64,000 bases of DNA, from contig PHDE01000002.1 of assembly GCA_002842505.1 (NCBI GenBank), positions 1 through 64,000 on the forward strand, read 5' to 3'. The notes below the pieces were generated by a model that saw nothing but the letters and a program-made list of their open reading frames with translations, had not been told where the DNA came from and ran no database searches. Below, one piece after another: positions 17,458-24,700 of this stretch (positions are counted from its first letter, which is position 1; each line of letters starts with the position of its first letter). Made by a program: the position numbers and the translations under genes. The DNA is from Bacteroidetes bacterium HGW-Bacteroidetes-3 (GTDB taxonomy: Bacteria; Bacteroidota; Bacteroidia; Flavobacteriales; Flavobacteriaceae).

Positions 17458-17571
17458 GTTGGGCGTTTCCGCCGAAAAGGCGGTCGGGTTTTCCGTTCCA
17501 AACTTTTTTCGCTAAAAAAGCTCAAAAAGGTTTTCACTGCAACCCCTAACGCGAATTGAATTAATAATTGA
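17458..17571 (-). repeat. Dispersed intergenic repeat R1, copy 3 (short)
   Basis: The 350-bp gap between prfC and marR holds no gene. On the minus strand this copy shows GCGTTAGGGGTTGCAGTG, then AAAGTTTGGAACGGAAA, the GCCTTTTCGGC stem and GGAAACGCCCAAC. The 5' half (ATTACGCTATTTT part) is missing. Confidence 0.7.
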
Positions 17572-17587
17572 TTTGGTTTTATAAATT

Positions 17588-17622
17588 AGTATCTGGTATC
17601 AAGTATCTAGTATCATGTATCT
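17588..17622. repeat. Heptad tract (5 x 7 nt)
   Basis: Units AGTATCT, GGTATCA, AGTATCT, AGTATCA, TGTATCT with a constant GTATC core. Confidence 0.8.
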
Positions 17623-17688
17623 GGAATTTCCAAATCCCTATTCTCTAAGAACTCCTATAACTTTACCATTTAAGCTTTCAACTCAACT

Positions 17689-18135
17689 TCAATCCCTTAT
17701 TTTATCGAGCAAATTATTAAGTTGTGTCACTTCTTCCAGCGTTAAATGTTGCATTTTTTTATCGAGTTCCTTTTCTTGTACATCAATTTTGGCTAAATAA
17801 TCCAATCCAAGCTGACTTATTTGAATGTCTTTTTGCCTTCTGTCTTGTTTGCATTCTTTTCTCACCACCAGTTTTTTGGTCAGCATTCTGTCCACAACCC
17901 GGCTTATATCGGAGTTTTTGTCGAGCATCCTTTCCTTCAACAATCCAATACTTGAAACTTCTGGATATTGGCCTCTTAAAATGCGCAGCACATTAAATTG
18001 AGTAGGCGACAATTTGAGCGGTTTTATAATTTCAACCAATTGTTCCGAAAGATAATTGTGGGTAAAATGAATATTAACCCGCGCTTTCTGATACGCATTG
18101 TTGAAGTTGCTTTTTATTTCGTCCTGAATTTTCAT
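17689..18135 (-). CDS. MarR-family transcriptional regulator
   Basis: A 148-residue winged-helix repressor. The central DNA-binding part reads LSPTQFNVLRILRGQYPEVS, then SDISRVVDRMLTKKLVVRKE and a beta wing QDRRQKDIQIS, the standard MarR order. It sits 91 bp downstream of yceI on the same strand, with a terminator-like stem between them. The palindrome TATATGTTGCAACATATA over the yceI promoter is the obvious candidate operator. The likely picture is autorepression of yceI-marR, with the hairpin lowering readthrough into marR. The ligand is unknown. Confidence 0.88.
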   Translation of the reverse strand: MKIQDEIKSNFNNAYQKARVNIHFTHNYLSEQLVEIIKPLKLSPTQFNVLRILRGQYPEVSSIGLLKERMLDKNSDISRVVDRMLTKKLVVRKECKQDRRQKDIQISQLGLDYLAKIDVQEKELDKKMQHLTLEEVTQLNNLLDKIRD

Positions 18136-18166
18136 AAGCTATAAATTTGCATAAAAGTACAAAAAA

Positions 18167-18211
18167 GAACGTGTGAAAATCAATGGCTGACCAATCGAAA
18201 TTCACACGTTC
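18167..18211 (-). terminator. Stem-loop between yceI and marR
   Basis: An 11-bp perfect stem GAACGTGTGAA / TTCACACGTTC with a 23-nt loop. On the minus strand it is followed by a T run, so it fits intrinsic termination or attenuation downstream of yceI. Confidence 0.7.
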
Positions 18212-18226
18212 CATAAAAAAAAGTCA

Positions 18227-18805
18227 TTAAATTTTTGCCAATTCCACTTTTGCGGTAATGGTCACTTCTTCGCCAATCATCAAGCTTCCTGCTTCCAAAA
18301 CGGAGTTGTATTTTAGGCCAAAATCGGTTCTGTTAATCACACCTGTAACTTTCAATCCAGCTTTTGTGTTTCCCCAAGGATCTTTGGTGGTTCCGCCATA
18401 AGTCATTGCCAACGTAATTTCTTTGGTAACTCCGTGCAAAGATAAATTTCCTTTTAAATTGTATTTTCCGGCTCCTGTTTTTTCAACAGAAGTACTTACA
18501 AAAGTCATTTTTGGATATTTTTCTGTCTCAAAAAAATCGGCGCCTCTTAAATGCCCGTCTCTTTTTTCATTGTCGGTGTTAACGCTGTTTACATCAACTG
18601 TAAAGTTAATTTTTGCATCAGAAAAGTCGTCTTTTGTAGTAACAATTGTACCTTCGTACTTAGAAAATATGCCTTCAACTTCAGAAATTACCATATGGTC
18701 TACAGCAAAACGAATTGAGCTATGAGATGGATCAATATTCCATGTAGTTTGTGCGCTAGCCAATGCAACGCTAAATAAGGCAATTACGATACTTAATTTT
18801 TTCAT
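18227..18805 (-). CDS. YceI-family periplasmic protein
   Basis: A 192-residue secreted protein with a signal peptide (MKKLSIVIALFSVALASAQ, cleaved near residue 19) and a lipocalin-like YceI beta barrel. Recognisable stretches are TWNIDPSHSSIRFAVDHMV, the KRDGHLRGADFFE turn and the LHGVTKEITLAM strand. Family members bind polyisoprenoid or fatty lipids in the periplasm; several are stress induced. It is first in a probable yceI-marR unit, with a -7 box TATATTTG and a palindromic operator upstream. Confidence 0.9.
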   Translation of the reverse strand: MKKLSIVIALFSVALASAQTTWNIDPSHSSIRFAVDHMVISEVEGIFSKYEGTIVTTKDDFSDAKINFTVDVNSVNTDNEKRDGHLRGADFFETEKYPKMTFVSTSVEKTGAGKYNLKGNLSLHGVTKEITLAMTYGGTTKDPWGNTKAGLKVTGVINRTDFGLKYNSVLEAGSLMIGEEVTITAKVELAKI

Positions 18806-18841
18806 GATTTAGATATTTTTATGTTGTTTATTAATTTGGGA

Positions 18842-18849
18842 CAAATATA
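18842..18849 (-). promoter_or_regulatory. -7 box TATATTTG for yceI
   Basis: An exact TAnnTTTG match on the minus strand, 36 nt upstream of the yceI ATG; its expected -33 region falls in the palindrome at 18861-18878. Confidence 0.6.
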
Positions 18850-18860
18850 TGTCAAAACAT

Positions 18861-18878
18861 TATATGTTGCAACATATA
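18861..18878. promoter_or_regulatory. Palindromic operator, probable MarR site
   Basis: TATATGTTGCAACATATA is a perfect 18-bp palindrome. It covers the region where the -33 element of the yceI promoter is expected. Size and placement are typical of MarR operators, and the neighbouring MarR gene makes it the likely binding protein. Confidence 0.7.
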
Positions 18879-18979
18879 TTTTAAATAATTTTAGTTAATT
18901 CTAATAAAAAAAATTTATAAATCTGATATTCAAACAATTATAAAGATTAAATTTAATTTTATTTACCGCCTAAAAAGTG

Positions 18980-18987
18980 TAAATTTG
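18980..18987 (+). promoter_or_regulatory. -7 box TAAATTTG for idi
   Basis: Exact match to the Bacteroidota -7 consensus; the idi ATG follows 16 nt after the box. Confidence 0.6.
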
Positions 18988-19003
18988 CCATAATTAAAAG
19001 AGT

Positions 19004-19522
19004 ATGCAGGAAGAACAAGTCATATTGGTAAACGAGAAAGACGAAAAAATTGGTTTAATGCCAAAAATGGAGGCGCATGAAAAAGCGGTGCTTCACAGGG
19101 CGTTTTCAATTTTTGTGTTCAATGATAAAAATGAATTGTTGCTGCAGCAACGGGCAGCGCTTAAATACCATTCGCCTTTATTGTGGACAAACACTTGCTG
19201 CAGCCATCAGCGCGACGGAGAAGGAAATGTGGAAGCGGGGAAACGACGTTTGCAGGAAGAAATGGGTTTTGTGTGCGATTTGAAAGAAGTGACTTGGTTT
19301 ATTTACAAAGCGCCGTTCGACAATGGGTTGACGGAGCACGAACTAGATCATATCCTGATTGGTTATTACAATGAAAATCCGTTATTGAATAGGGAAGAAG
19401 TCGAAAATTTTAAATGGATGACCATTGAAGAAGTGAAAAACGATATGAAAAAACATCCTGAAATTTATACCGAATGGTTTAAAATCATTTTCGAGAAATA
19501 TTACAGTTTTATAAGTCATTAA
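19004..19522 (+). CDS. idi: Isopentenyl-diphosphate delta-isomerase (type I)
   Basis: A 172-residue NUDIX-fold enzyme that interconverts isopentenyl and dimethylallyl diphosphate in isoprenoid synthesis. The active-site Cys/His region is WTNTCCSHQRDGE, the modified NUDIX helix is RRLQEEMGF, and the metal-binding acidic segment is LTEHELDHILIGYY. Length matches type I Idi. The queD-like gene follows after 10 bp, so both may share the promoter at 18980. Confidence 0.92.
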   Translation: MQEEQVILVNEKDEKIGLMPKMEAHEKAVLHRAFSIFVFNDKNELLLQQRAALKYHSPLLWTNTCCSHQRDGEGNVEAGKRRLQEEMGFVCDLKEVTWFIYKAPFDNGLTEHELDHILIGYYNENPLLNREEVENFKWMTIEEVKNDMKKHPEIYTEWFKIIFEKYYSFISH

Positions 19523-19532
19523 TTAGCAACCT

Positions 19533-19943
19533 ATGAAAGTAACCGTAAACAGAATAGCACATTTTAATGCCGCGCACCGATTGTACAATGCAGATTGGAC
19601 CGATGCGAGGAACGCCAATGTTTTCGGCAAATGTGCCAATCCGCATTATCACGGACATAATTATGAGCTTATAGTTTCTGTTAAAGGTGAAATTCATCCA
19701 GAAACTGGTTTCGTGATGGATATGAAAATTTTGAAAAGTTTAATAGAAACAGAAATTGAAGAACAATTTGATCATAAAAATCTTAACGAAGAAGTTCGGG
19801 AATTCAAAACATTGAACCCGACCGCCGAAAATATTGCAGTGGTTATTTGGAACAAACTACGCCCAAAAATTGATAAAAAATTAGCGCTTTCCATAACGCT
19901 CTATGAAACATCAAGAAATTTCGTGACCTATTCCGGAGAATAA
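19533..19943 (+). CDS. queD: 6-carboxytetrahydropterin/6-pyruvoyl-tetrahydropterin synthase (QueD/PTPS)
   Basis: A 136-residue T-fold enzyme acting on dihydroneopterin triphosphate, in queuosine precursor or pterin synthesis. The zinc histidines are in FNAAHRLYN and in HYHGHNYELIV. The catalytic Cys is in GKCANPHYHGH, followed by TGFVMDMKILK, the acidic DHKNLNE and the PTAENIAVVIW motif with its Glu. QueD and PTPS cannot be separated by eye. The folE gene that supplies its substrate is at 47.9 kb. Confidence 0.9.
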   Translation: MKVTVNRIAHFNAAHRLYNADWTDARNANVFGKCANPHYHGHNYELIVSVKGEIHPETGFVMDMKILKSLIETEIEEQFDHKNLNEEVREFKTLNPTAENIAVVIWNKLRPKIDKKLALSITLYETSRNFVTYSGE

Positions 19944-19980
19944 AAATAGTTATATGTTAAACGTTATTGGTTGATTTTAA

Positions 19981-20036
19981 CATATAACATATAACATATA
20001 ACGTATAACGTATAACAAATAACATATAACAAATAA
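19981..20036. repeat. Heptad tract (8 x 7 nt)
   Basis: Units CATATAA x3, CGTATAA x2, CAAATAA, CATATAA, CAAATAA keep strict 7-nt register between the convergent queD-like gene and the small membrane protein gene. Confidence 0.85.
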
Positions 20037-20042
20037 CACAAT

Positions 20043-20252
20043 CTACTTGCCTTCTTTTTTACAAGTATTCATTCCGAAAATGGTGTAAAGCGGACAAAAA
20101 CTTACCAAGCTCGTTAGTAAGAAAATCAGCGCAAAAGCCAATAGTACTAAGGCAAGCGCGCCACTAATCATTTCTAAATAATACAAAACAGCAATTGCAA
20201 CCGCAATTAAAACGCGAACCAATTTATCTGCGGAACCCATATTTTTTTTCAT
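20043..20252 (-). CDS. Small membrane protein, DUF2892/YgaP-like
   Basis: A 69-residue protein with two hydrophobic helices (about 12-28 and 32-52) between a short N terminus MKKNMGSADKLVRV and the tail CPLYTIFGMNTCKK. The pattern (G-x-x-D-R/K-x-x-R at the start, CPLYxxxGxxT-C at the end) is that of the inner-membrane DUF2892 family also fused to rhodaneses as YgaP. The function is unknown; the paired cysteines hint at thiol or sulfur handling. Confidence 0.82.
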   Translation of the reverse strand: MKKNMGSADKLVRVLIAVAIAVLYYLEMISGALALVLLAFALIFLLTSLVSFCPLYTIFGMNTCKKEGK

Positions 20253-20298
20253 TATTTAACTTTTTAAAATTAACAATGATTAAAGATAATAAAAAAAG

Positions 20299-20889
20299 CT
20301 ATTCTTTTTTGTTTTTATTCAACTCATCCTGCAGTCTTCTCATCGCTTTTTGTTCTCTTTCCAGTGCTTTTTCCTTGTAAATTGCAAATTCTTCCTCAGC
20401 CTGTTTTAGTGCCAGTTTGCTTTGTGTGGTGATGATGTTACTTTGTTTAAATTTGGTGATAAAATAAAGCAATCCACCAATTAACCCGACAATAATTAAA
20501 AAAATCAATGTTTTAAAAGTGGTTTTTTCAAACTGAATACCAAAAAGAGAAATGCTTTCTTTTTCAGATTTTAATTCGGAAATCACGGTTTCTGTTGAAG
20601 CCAGCTTAGTGTTTAAACTGTCAATAAGTTGTTTTTGGGAATTTACGATGCCTGAATTTTCCGAAATCTTCTTTTTTGAGGCTGAAAGTGAATCAATAAT
20701 ATTCGATTTTAATTTAAGGAGCCAAGAAGCTTTAATAACCTTATAATCCTGGTAATTATTTGATTCATCAACAAGATATTCAAACTGATTTTTTACGGAA
20801 CCGGTGTCAATAAATTTTTTTGGGCTTTGGCTAAAAATGTTTGTTGTCATAAAAAGTGCGGCCAACACCGTTAGTGCTATTTTGTTCAT
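20299..20889 (-). CDS. Membrane-anchored coiled-coil protein, function unknown
   Basis: A 196-residue protein with a signal peptide (MNKIALTVLAALFMTTNIFSQ). A periplasmic helical region with coiled-coil character spans about 40-115, one membrane helix lies at about 128-145 (LIFLIIVGLIGGLLYFI), and the cytoplasmic tail is strongly charged and coiled (about 150-196). The layout suggests a structural or bridging protein. No catalytic motif is visible. Similar flavobacterial proteins are sometimes mislabelled as a tRNA methyltransferase; nothing here supports that. Confidence 0.75.
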   Translation of the reverse strand: MNKIALTVLAALFMTTNIFSQSPKKFIDTGSVKNQFEYLVDESNNYQDYKVIKASWLLKLKSNIIDSLSASKKKISENSGIVNSQKQLIDSLNTKLASTETVISELKSEKESISLFGIQFEKTTFKTLIFLIIVGLIGGLLYFITKFKQSNIITTQSKLALKQAEEEFAIYKEKALEREQKAMRRLQDELNKNKKE

Positions 20890-20927
20890 CTATATAAATT
20901 TCTTTGATTTCATAACGAACTAAAAAA

Positions 20928-21935
20928 CTACTTATTGTTATTAAAATATACTTCCAGTTCATTTAAATAAACTAGTTTTATATTTTCATCCAATAATGAA
21001 TATTGGAAAGAATTTTTGGCCAATTGGTAAAGATCAGCCTTAGAAAGATTTAAAGCTTTCTGTATTTCCATATAATTTTTATTCACCTGTCCGCCAAAAT
21101 AAGCGGGATCATCGGAATTTACCGTAACCTTTAAACCTAAATCCATCATTTTTTTCAAGGGATGGTTTTTTAAATCGTCCACCACGCGAAGCGCGGTATT
21201 TGAAAGCGGACAAACTGTCAACGCAATATCGCGTTTGATAATTTCCTTTACCAAGTCTTCATCTTGCAATGAATTGTTTCCATGGTCAATACGTTTAATG
21301 CCTAATAAATCTATGGCTTCCCAAACATATTCCGCAGCACCTTCTTCACCTGCGTGCGCCAAAGGAACATAGCCTTCTTTTACAGAAGCTTCAAATACAT
21401 TTTTAAATTTTGAAGGCGGATTTCCTTTTTCCGAAGAATCCAATCCAACAGCTTTAATTTTATCTTTAAACGGAAGCGACTGATTCAATGTTTTAAAAGC
21501 ATCTTCTTCACTTAAATGGCGCAAATAACTCATTATCAATAAGGAAGAAACTCCCAATTTTATTTTTGCGTCGTCGCAGGCTTTTGAAATACCGTTAATT
21601 ACCGTTTCAAAGGCAATGCCCCGGTCGGTATGCGTTTGAGGATCGAACATAATTTCGGTATGACGTACATTTTGGTCGGCGCATTTTTGCAGATAGCTGT
21701 AGGTTAAATCATAAAAATCCTGTTCGTTCACCAAAACGCCGGCGCCTTGATAATAAATATTTAAAAAATCCTGCAAACAATCAAATTTATAAGCTTTTTC
21801 AATTTCTTCAACAGAATTATAAGGTATGTCAATTTTGTTTCTTTGGGCTATTTTAAACATCAACTCTGGTTCAAAAGAACCTTCAATGTGTAAATGCAAT
21901 TCAGCCTTGGGCAATTTTTCTATAAATGTTTTCAT
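20928..21935 (-). CDS. Adenine deaminase-type member of the adenosine deaminase family
   Basis: A 335-residue metal-dependent purine deaminase. Zinc ligands are in ELHLHIEGSFEPELMF, the catalytic Glu is in HAGEEGAAEY, and further metal ligands lie in RIDHGNNS and SDDPAYFGG. HIEG-S/T-FEPELMF and SDDPAYFGG are characteristic of the adenine deaminase branch (yeast Aah1 and Pseudomonas Pa0148 types) rather than classical adenosine deaminase, so adenine to hypoxanthine is the preferred guess. Start-codon element B lies between its TAAATTTG promoter box and this start. Confidence 0.88.
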   Translation of the reverse strand: MKTFIEKLPKAELHLHIEGSFEPELMFKIAQRNKIDIPYNSVEEIEKAYKFDCLQDFLNIYYQGAGVLVNEQDFYDLTYSYLQKCADQNVRHTEIMFDPQTHTDRGIAFETVINGISKACDDAKIKLGVSSLLIMSYLRHLSEEDAFKTLNQSLPFKDKIKAVGLDSSEKGNPPSKFKNVFEASVKEGYVPLAHAGEEGAAEYVWEAIDLLGIKRIDHGNNSLQDEDLVKEIIKRDIALTVCPLSNTALRVVDDLKNHPLKKMMDLGLKVTVNSDDPAYFGGQVNKNYMEIQKALNLSKADLYQLAKNSFQYSLLDENIKLVYLNELEVYFNNNK

Positions 21936-22066
21936 CTGTTTATATTTTATTTTTTATTGGTACAGCTGCTGCCTGCCTTCCGGCAGATAAACCTGCCTGC
22001 CGATAGGCAGATAAATTCGCTATTAATTATTCCTTCGTGTATCAAAATTTGTTATGCTCGTTTCAT
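21936..22066 (-). repeat. Start-codon element, copy B (131 bp)
   Basis: On the minus strand it begins ATGAAACGAGCATAACAAAT at 22066 and ends TATAAACAG just before the deaminase ATGAAA (21935). The inner hairpin is CTGCCGG...GGCAG-like and appears as two roughly 20-24 bp units. It lies 4 nt after a -7 box. Confidence 0.9.
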
Positions 22067-22070
22067 ATTG

Positions 22071-22078
22071 CAAATTTA
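22071..22078 (-). promoter_or_regulatory. -7 box TAAATTTG upstream of element B
   Basis: Exact TAnnTTTG on the minus strand, ending 4 nt before the ATGAAA that opens element B. Transcription would start at or next to that ATG. Confidence 0.6.
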
Positions 22079-22301
22079 CATAAATGAATATTTTTAATGG
22101 ATTTTTGTTTGAAAATTTATGAAACCTAAATTGCGCAAGTTTTTTAAATAGGCTATTTTTTACAAAAAAATGCCTTTAAAGGATATTGAATAGGCTAAAA
22201 AAGACATCGATAATTGTTAAGAGGTCTACTGAAAATTAAAAATTTATGTTAAAAAATAAAGAATATTTTGATTAATGCTACGATAATAAGGCATTTTCTT
22301 G

Positions 22302-22309
22302 TAAATTTG
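22302..22309 (+). promoter_or_regulatory. -7 box TAAATTTG
   Basis: Exact consensus box 27 nt upstream of the small gene at 22337. The rest of the 22067-22336 spacer shows no gene. Confidence 0.55.
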
Positions 22310-22336
22310 CAATCAAAATAAATCAATAAAAATTTT

Positions 22337-22603
22337 ATGGCAAGTATTAAAAATTTAAAAAAGGATATTAATTACGTTCTGGGAGATATTATAGAAGCGT
22401 GTTATACATGGGAATTGTACAATCCGAAAGCCGGTTCAGCAGGAACAGAAGCAATTATAGACGAAGCAATTGAATCATTTGATGTTTTAATTGAGAAAGT
22501 GAATGTTAAAAAAATTGAGGACAAAAAAGCTTATTTTAAGGCTATTAATTTAGAATTGGAAAAAACAGCCCATAATTTAATTGAAAAAGTAAATAAACTT
22601 TAG
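22337..22603 (+). CDS. Conserved small protein, function unknown
   Basis: An 88-residue, probably all-helical, acidic protein beginning MASIKNLKKDINYVLGDIIE. No catalytic motif, membrane segment or signal is visible. A strong -7 box precedes it and codon use matches its neighbours, which supports a real gene. The single cysteine (IEACYTWEL) and the aromatic pair YTW stand out. Proteins of this look recur as singletons in Flavobacteriaceae; I cannot name a function. Confidence 0.72.
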   Translation: MASIKNLKKDINYVLGDIIEACYTWELYNPKAGSAGTEAIIDEAIESFDVLIEKVNVKKIEDKKAYFKAINLELEKTAHNLIEKVNKL

Positions 22604-22723
22604 TTTTTAATTAACATATTATTAAGGTCATTTTATAAAAAAAATGAAATTTATTGTTTAAATTCACACAATAATTAACGTATTACAACGTTCTTTAATT
22701 ACCAACTAAAAACCTATTAATTT

Positions 22724-22936
22724 ATGGCAAGAGCAATGTTTGAGTACACAAAAACCATACTCGAAAAAGTCAGTTTTAATAAAGAGTTATTTAAAAAGGA
22801 ATTGGAAAAAGCAGTAAACAGATTACTGCCTTATGAAATAAAGGAATTGTACTATTGGCTAAAGGAGTTCACGGTAAATAAACCAGAACTTCAATTATGT
22901 TTGGTCTTAGTGGAAAATAAAAAAAGGAGCTTTTAA
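22724..22936 (+). CDS. Conserved small protein, function unknown
   Basis: A 70-residue, probably helical protein starting MARAMFEYTKTILEKVSF. No family is recognised. Its last codons and stop lie in the stem-loop AAGGAGCTTTTAAGCTCCTT, which also ends the convergent oxyR gene. The two coding regions overlap by the four bases TTAA, with one TAA stop on each strand. A conserved N terminus and clean spacing after 22603 support expression, possibly together with the preceding small gene. Confidence 0.72.
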   Translation: MARAMFEYTKTILEKVSFNKELFKKELEKAVNRLLPYEIKELYYWLKEFTVNKPELQLCLVLVENKKRSF

Positions 22937-22949
22937 GCTCCTTTTTTTT
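22921..22949. terminator. Bidirectional terminator shared by convergent genes
   Basis: The stem AAAAGGAGC / GCTCCTTTT is flanked by A and T runs on both sides. The stop codons of the small protein gene (+) and oxyR (-) lie inside the loop. Confidence 0.85.
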
Positions 22950-23877
22950 GTAGCGGACTAATTATTTTCACGTCATTAAAGGCAATAACGCCTCTTATAA
23001 CACTGTCTATCACATTTTTAAGGGTTTCAATCAATTGAATTTTTAATTGGGACTTATGGTAAATTAAGCTAATTTCCCTTGCAGGAACCGGCGCATTAAA
23101 TGGGCGTAAGTACATATTTTCTTTCTCAGACAAATCCAATGTTTGTAAATATGGCAATAAAGTCATTCCCAAATTTTCTTTGGCCAATTTAATTAAAGTG
23201 TCGAAACTGCCGCTCTGAATTTGAAAATGTTGATTTTTATGGCCAATGGCACTGCACAAATTAATAATATTTTCTTTAAAACAATGGCCGTCCTCCAACA
23301 ATAAAATATCCTCAATTTGTAAATCTTCCACAGCAAGTGTTTTGTTTTTAAACAGCCGGTGTTCGGCAGGCACAAATCCAACAAAAGGCTCATAATATAA
23401 AACACGTTCCTTAATTTGGTCATTTTCCAGCGGTGTGGCCGCAATAGCTACATCAATATGTCCGTCGGCTAATTTTTTTATGATTTCTTCCGTGGTAATT
23501 TCTTCAATTTTTAAATTTACTTTCGGATATTTTTTAATAAAAGTTTTTAAGAATAGCGGAAGCAATGTAGGCATTACCGTAGGAATAATTCCCAACCTAA
23601 AATCGCCGCCAATAAATCCTTTTTGCTGGTCAATAATATCGTTGATGCGATTGCTTTCATCGACAATAATTTTTGCCTGTTCTATAATTTTTTTGCCCAC
23701 TTCTGTAAGTTGAATGGGTTTTTTGTTTCTGTTAAAAATTTGTGTGTCAAATTCTTCCTCCAATTTTTGTATTTGCATACTCAAAGTTGGCTGCGTAACA
23801 AAACAATGTTTGGATGCAGTTGTGAAATTTTTGTATTCTGCCACTGCCAAAACATATTTCAACTGGGTGATTGTCAT
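22933..23877 (-). CDS. oxyR: OxyR-type LysR regulator
   Basis: A 314-residue LysR regulator with an N-terminal helix-turn-helix (MTITQLKYVLAVAEYKNFTT ... VTQPTLSMQIQKLE) and a periplasmic-binding-like effector domain. DGHCFKENIINLC places cysteines at residues 199 and 208, the same numbers and spacing as the peroxide-sensing disulfide pair of E. coli OxyR. It is divergent from dps, a classical OxyR target. The 118-bp spacer has an 11-bp direct repeat that may be its binding site. ATG 23877 is preferred over an upstream start. Confidence 0.92.
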   Translation of the reverse strand: MTITQLKYVLAVAEYKNFTTASKHCFVTQPTLSMQIQKLEEEFDTQIFNRNKKPIQLTEVGKKIIEQAKIIVDESNRINDIIDQQKGFIGGDFRLGIIPTVMPTLLPLFLKTFIKKYPKVNLKIEEITTEEIIKKLADGHIDVAIAATPLENDQIKERVLYYEPFVGFVPAEHRLFKNKTLAVEDLQIEDILLLEDGHCFKENIINLCSAIGHKNQHFQIQSGSFDTLIKLAKENLGMTLLPYLQTLDLSEKENMYLRPFNAPVPAREISLIYHKSQLKIQLIETLKNVIDSVIRGVIAFNDVKIISPLQKKGA

Positions 23878-23918
23878 AACTATCAATATTTATGATAAAG
23901 ATATTAAAACTATCAATA
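23878..23918. promoter_or_regulatory. Direct repeat in oxyR-dps spacer
   Basis: AACTATCAATA occurs at 23878-23888 and 23908-23918, 30 bp apart (about three helical turns). It is a candidate OxyR site by position; it does not closely match the E. coli ATAG-based consensus. Confidence 0.45.
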
Positions 23919-23995
23919 AAGATTATGTTTAATCCGATTTATTTTTTCTGAAATTTGCAGTAATAAAAAATTGAATAAATAAAAAAACGAAGAGT

Positions 23996-24466
23996 ATGAA
24001 CACAACAAGTATTGGATTAAACAAAGAAAGAGCAAAAGATTTAAGCAAAAGTTTAAATGTTTTATTGGCAAATTTTCAAGTGTATTATCAAAATTTAAGA
24101 GGCTTGCATTGGAATATCAAAGGAAAATCCTTTTTTGAATTGCATGTGAAATATGAAGAGTTTTATACCGATTCGCAAATCAAAATTGATTTAATAGCGG
24201 AACGTATTCTAACATTAGGAGGAACGCCGTTGCATACATTTCAGGAATACACAGAATTGTCCAAAGTGGCAGTTGGCAAAAATATAACCACTGGTGAGCA
24301 AGGAGTGCAATTGATTGTAAATTCTTTAACGGTACTTTTAAACCTAGAAAGAAATATTTTAAATGAATCTGCGGAAGCAAATGATGAAGGAACCAACGCA
24401 ATGATGAGTGATTTAATTGCGGAACAGGAAAAAACTATGTGGATGTTGAATGCTTGGTTGAATTAA
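23996..24466 (+). CDS. dps: Dps DNA-binding/ferritin-like protein
   Basis: A 156-residue ferritin-like protein that oxidises and stores iron with peroxide and protects DNA. The ferroxidase signature is LRGLHWNIKGKSFFELHVKYEEFYTD with its His, Asp and Glu ligands; a second conserved part is DLIAEQEKTMWMLNAWL at the C terminus. Length is standard. Divergence from oxyR suggests peroxide induction. A strong stem-loop terminator lies at 24632, beyond a heptad tract and a dispersed palindrome. Confidence 0.93.
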   Translation: MNTTSIGLNKERAKDLSKSLNVLLANFQVYYQNLRGLHWNIKGKSFFELHVKYEEFYTDSQIKIDLIAERILTLGGTPLHTFQEYTELSKVAVGKNITTGEQGVQLIVNSLTVLLNLERNILNESAEANDEGTNAMMSDLIAEQEKTMWMLNAWLN

Positions 24467-24468
24467 AA

Positions 24469-24503
24469 AAGCTGGAAGTCTGATGACGGAAGTCCGAAGT
24501 TCA
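24469..24503. repeat. Heptad tract (5 x 7 nt) after dps
   Basis: Units AAGCTGG, AAGTCTG, ATGACGG, AAGTCCG, AAGTTCA begin 3 bp after the dps stop. Confidence 0.65.
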
Positions 24504-24536
24504 TCGCATGAAATTCTGAATGTCTGTTGAATTAAA

Positions 24537-24565
24537 GTAGGGACAGGTCGCGACCTGTCCGTTCT
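24537..24565. repeat. Dispersed 20-bp palindrome unit, copy 2
   Basis: GTAG, then the perfect palindrome GGACAGGTCGCGACCTGTCC (24541-24560), then GTTCT. It differs from copy 1 by one symmetric base pair change, so symmetry is kept. Confidence 0.88.
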
Positions 24566-24631
24566 AATTAGTTTCAAGTTTAAAAAAAATTGGTTGTTAA
24601 AAATAAGAAATAGGCTTGAATCACTAATTAT

Positions 24632-24671
24632 AATTGCAGTTTTCAATTTTTTGAAAACTGCAATTTTTTTT
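24632..24671 (+). terminator. Intrinsic terminator downstream of dps
   Basis: A 15-bp perfect stem AATTGCAGTTTTCAA / TTGAAAACTGCAATT with a TTTT loop, followed by a T run. Confidence 0.85.
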
Positions 24672-24700
24672 ATATTAAATTGACTGTACTATTAAATCAA

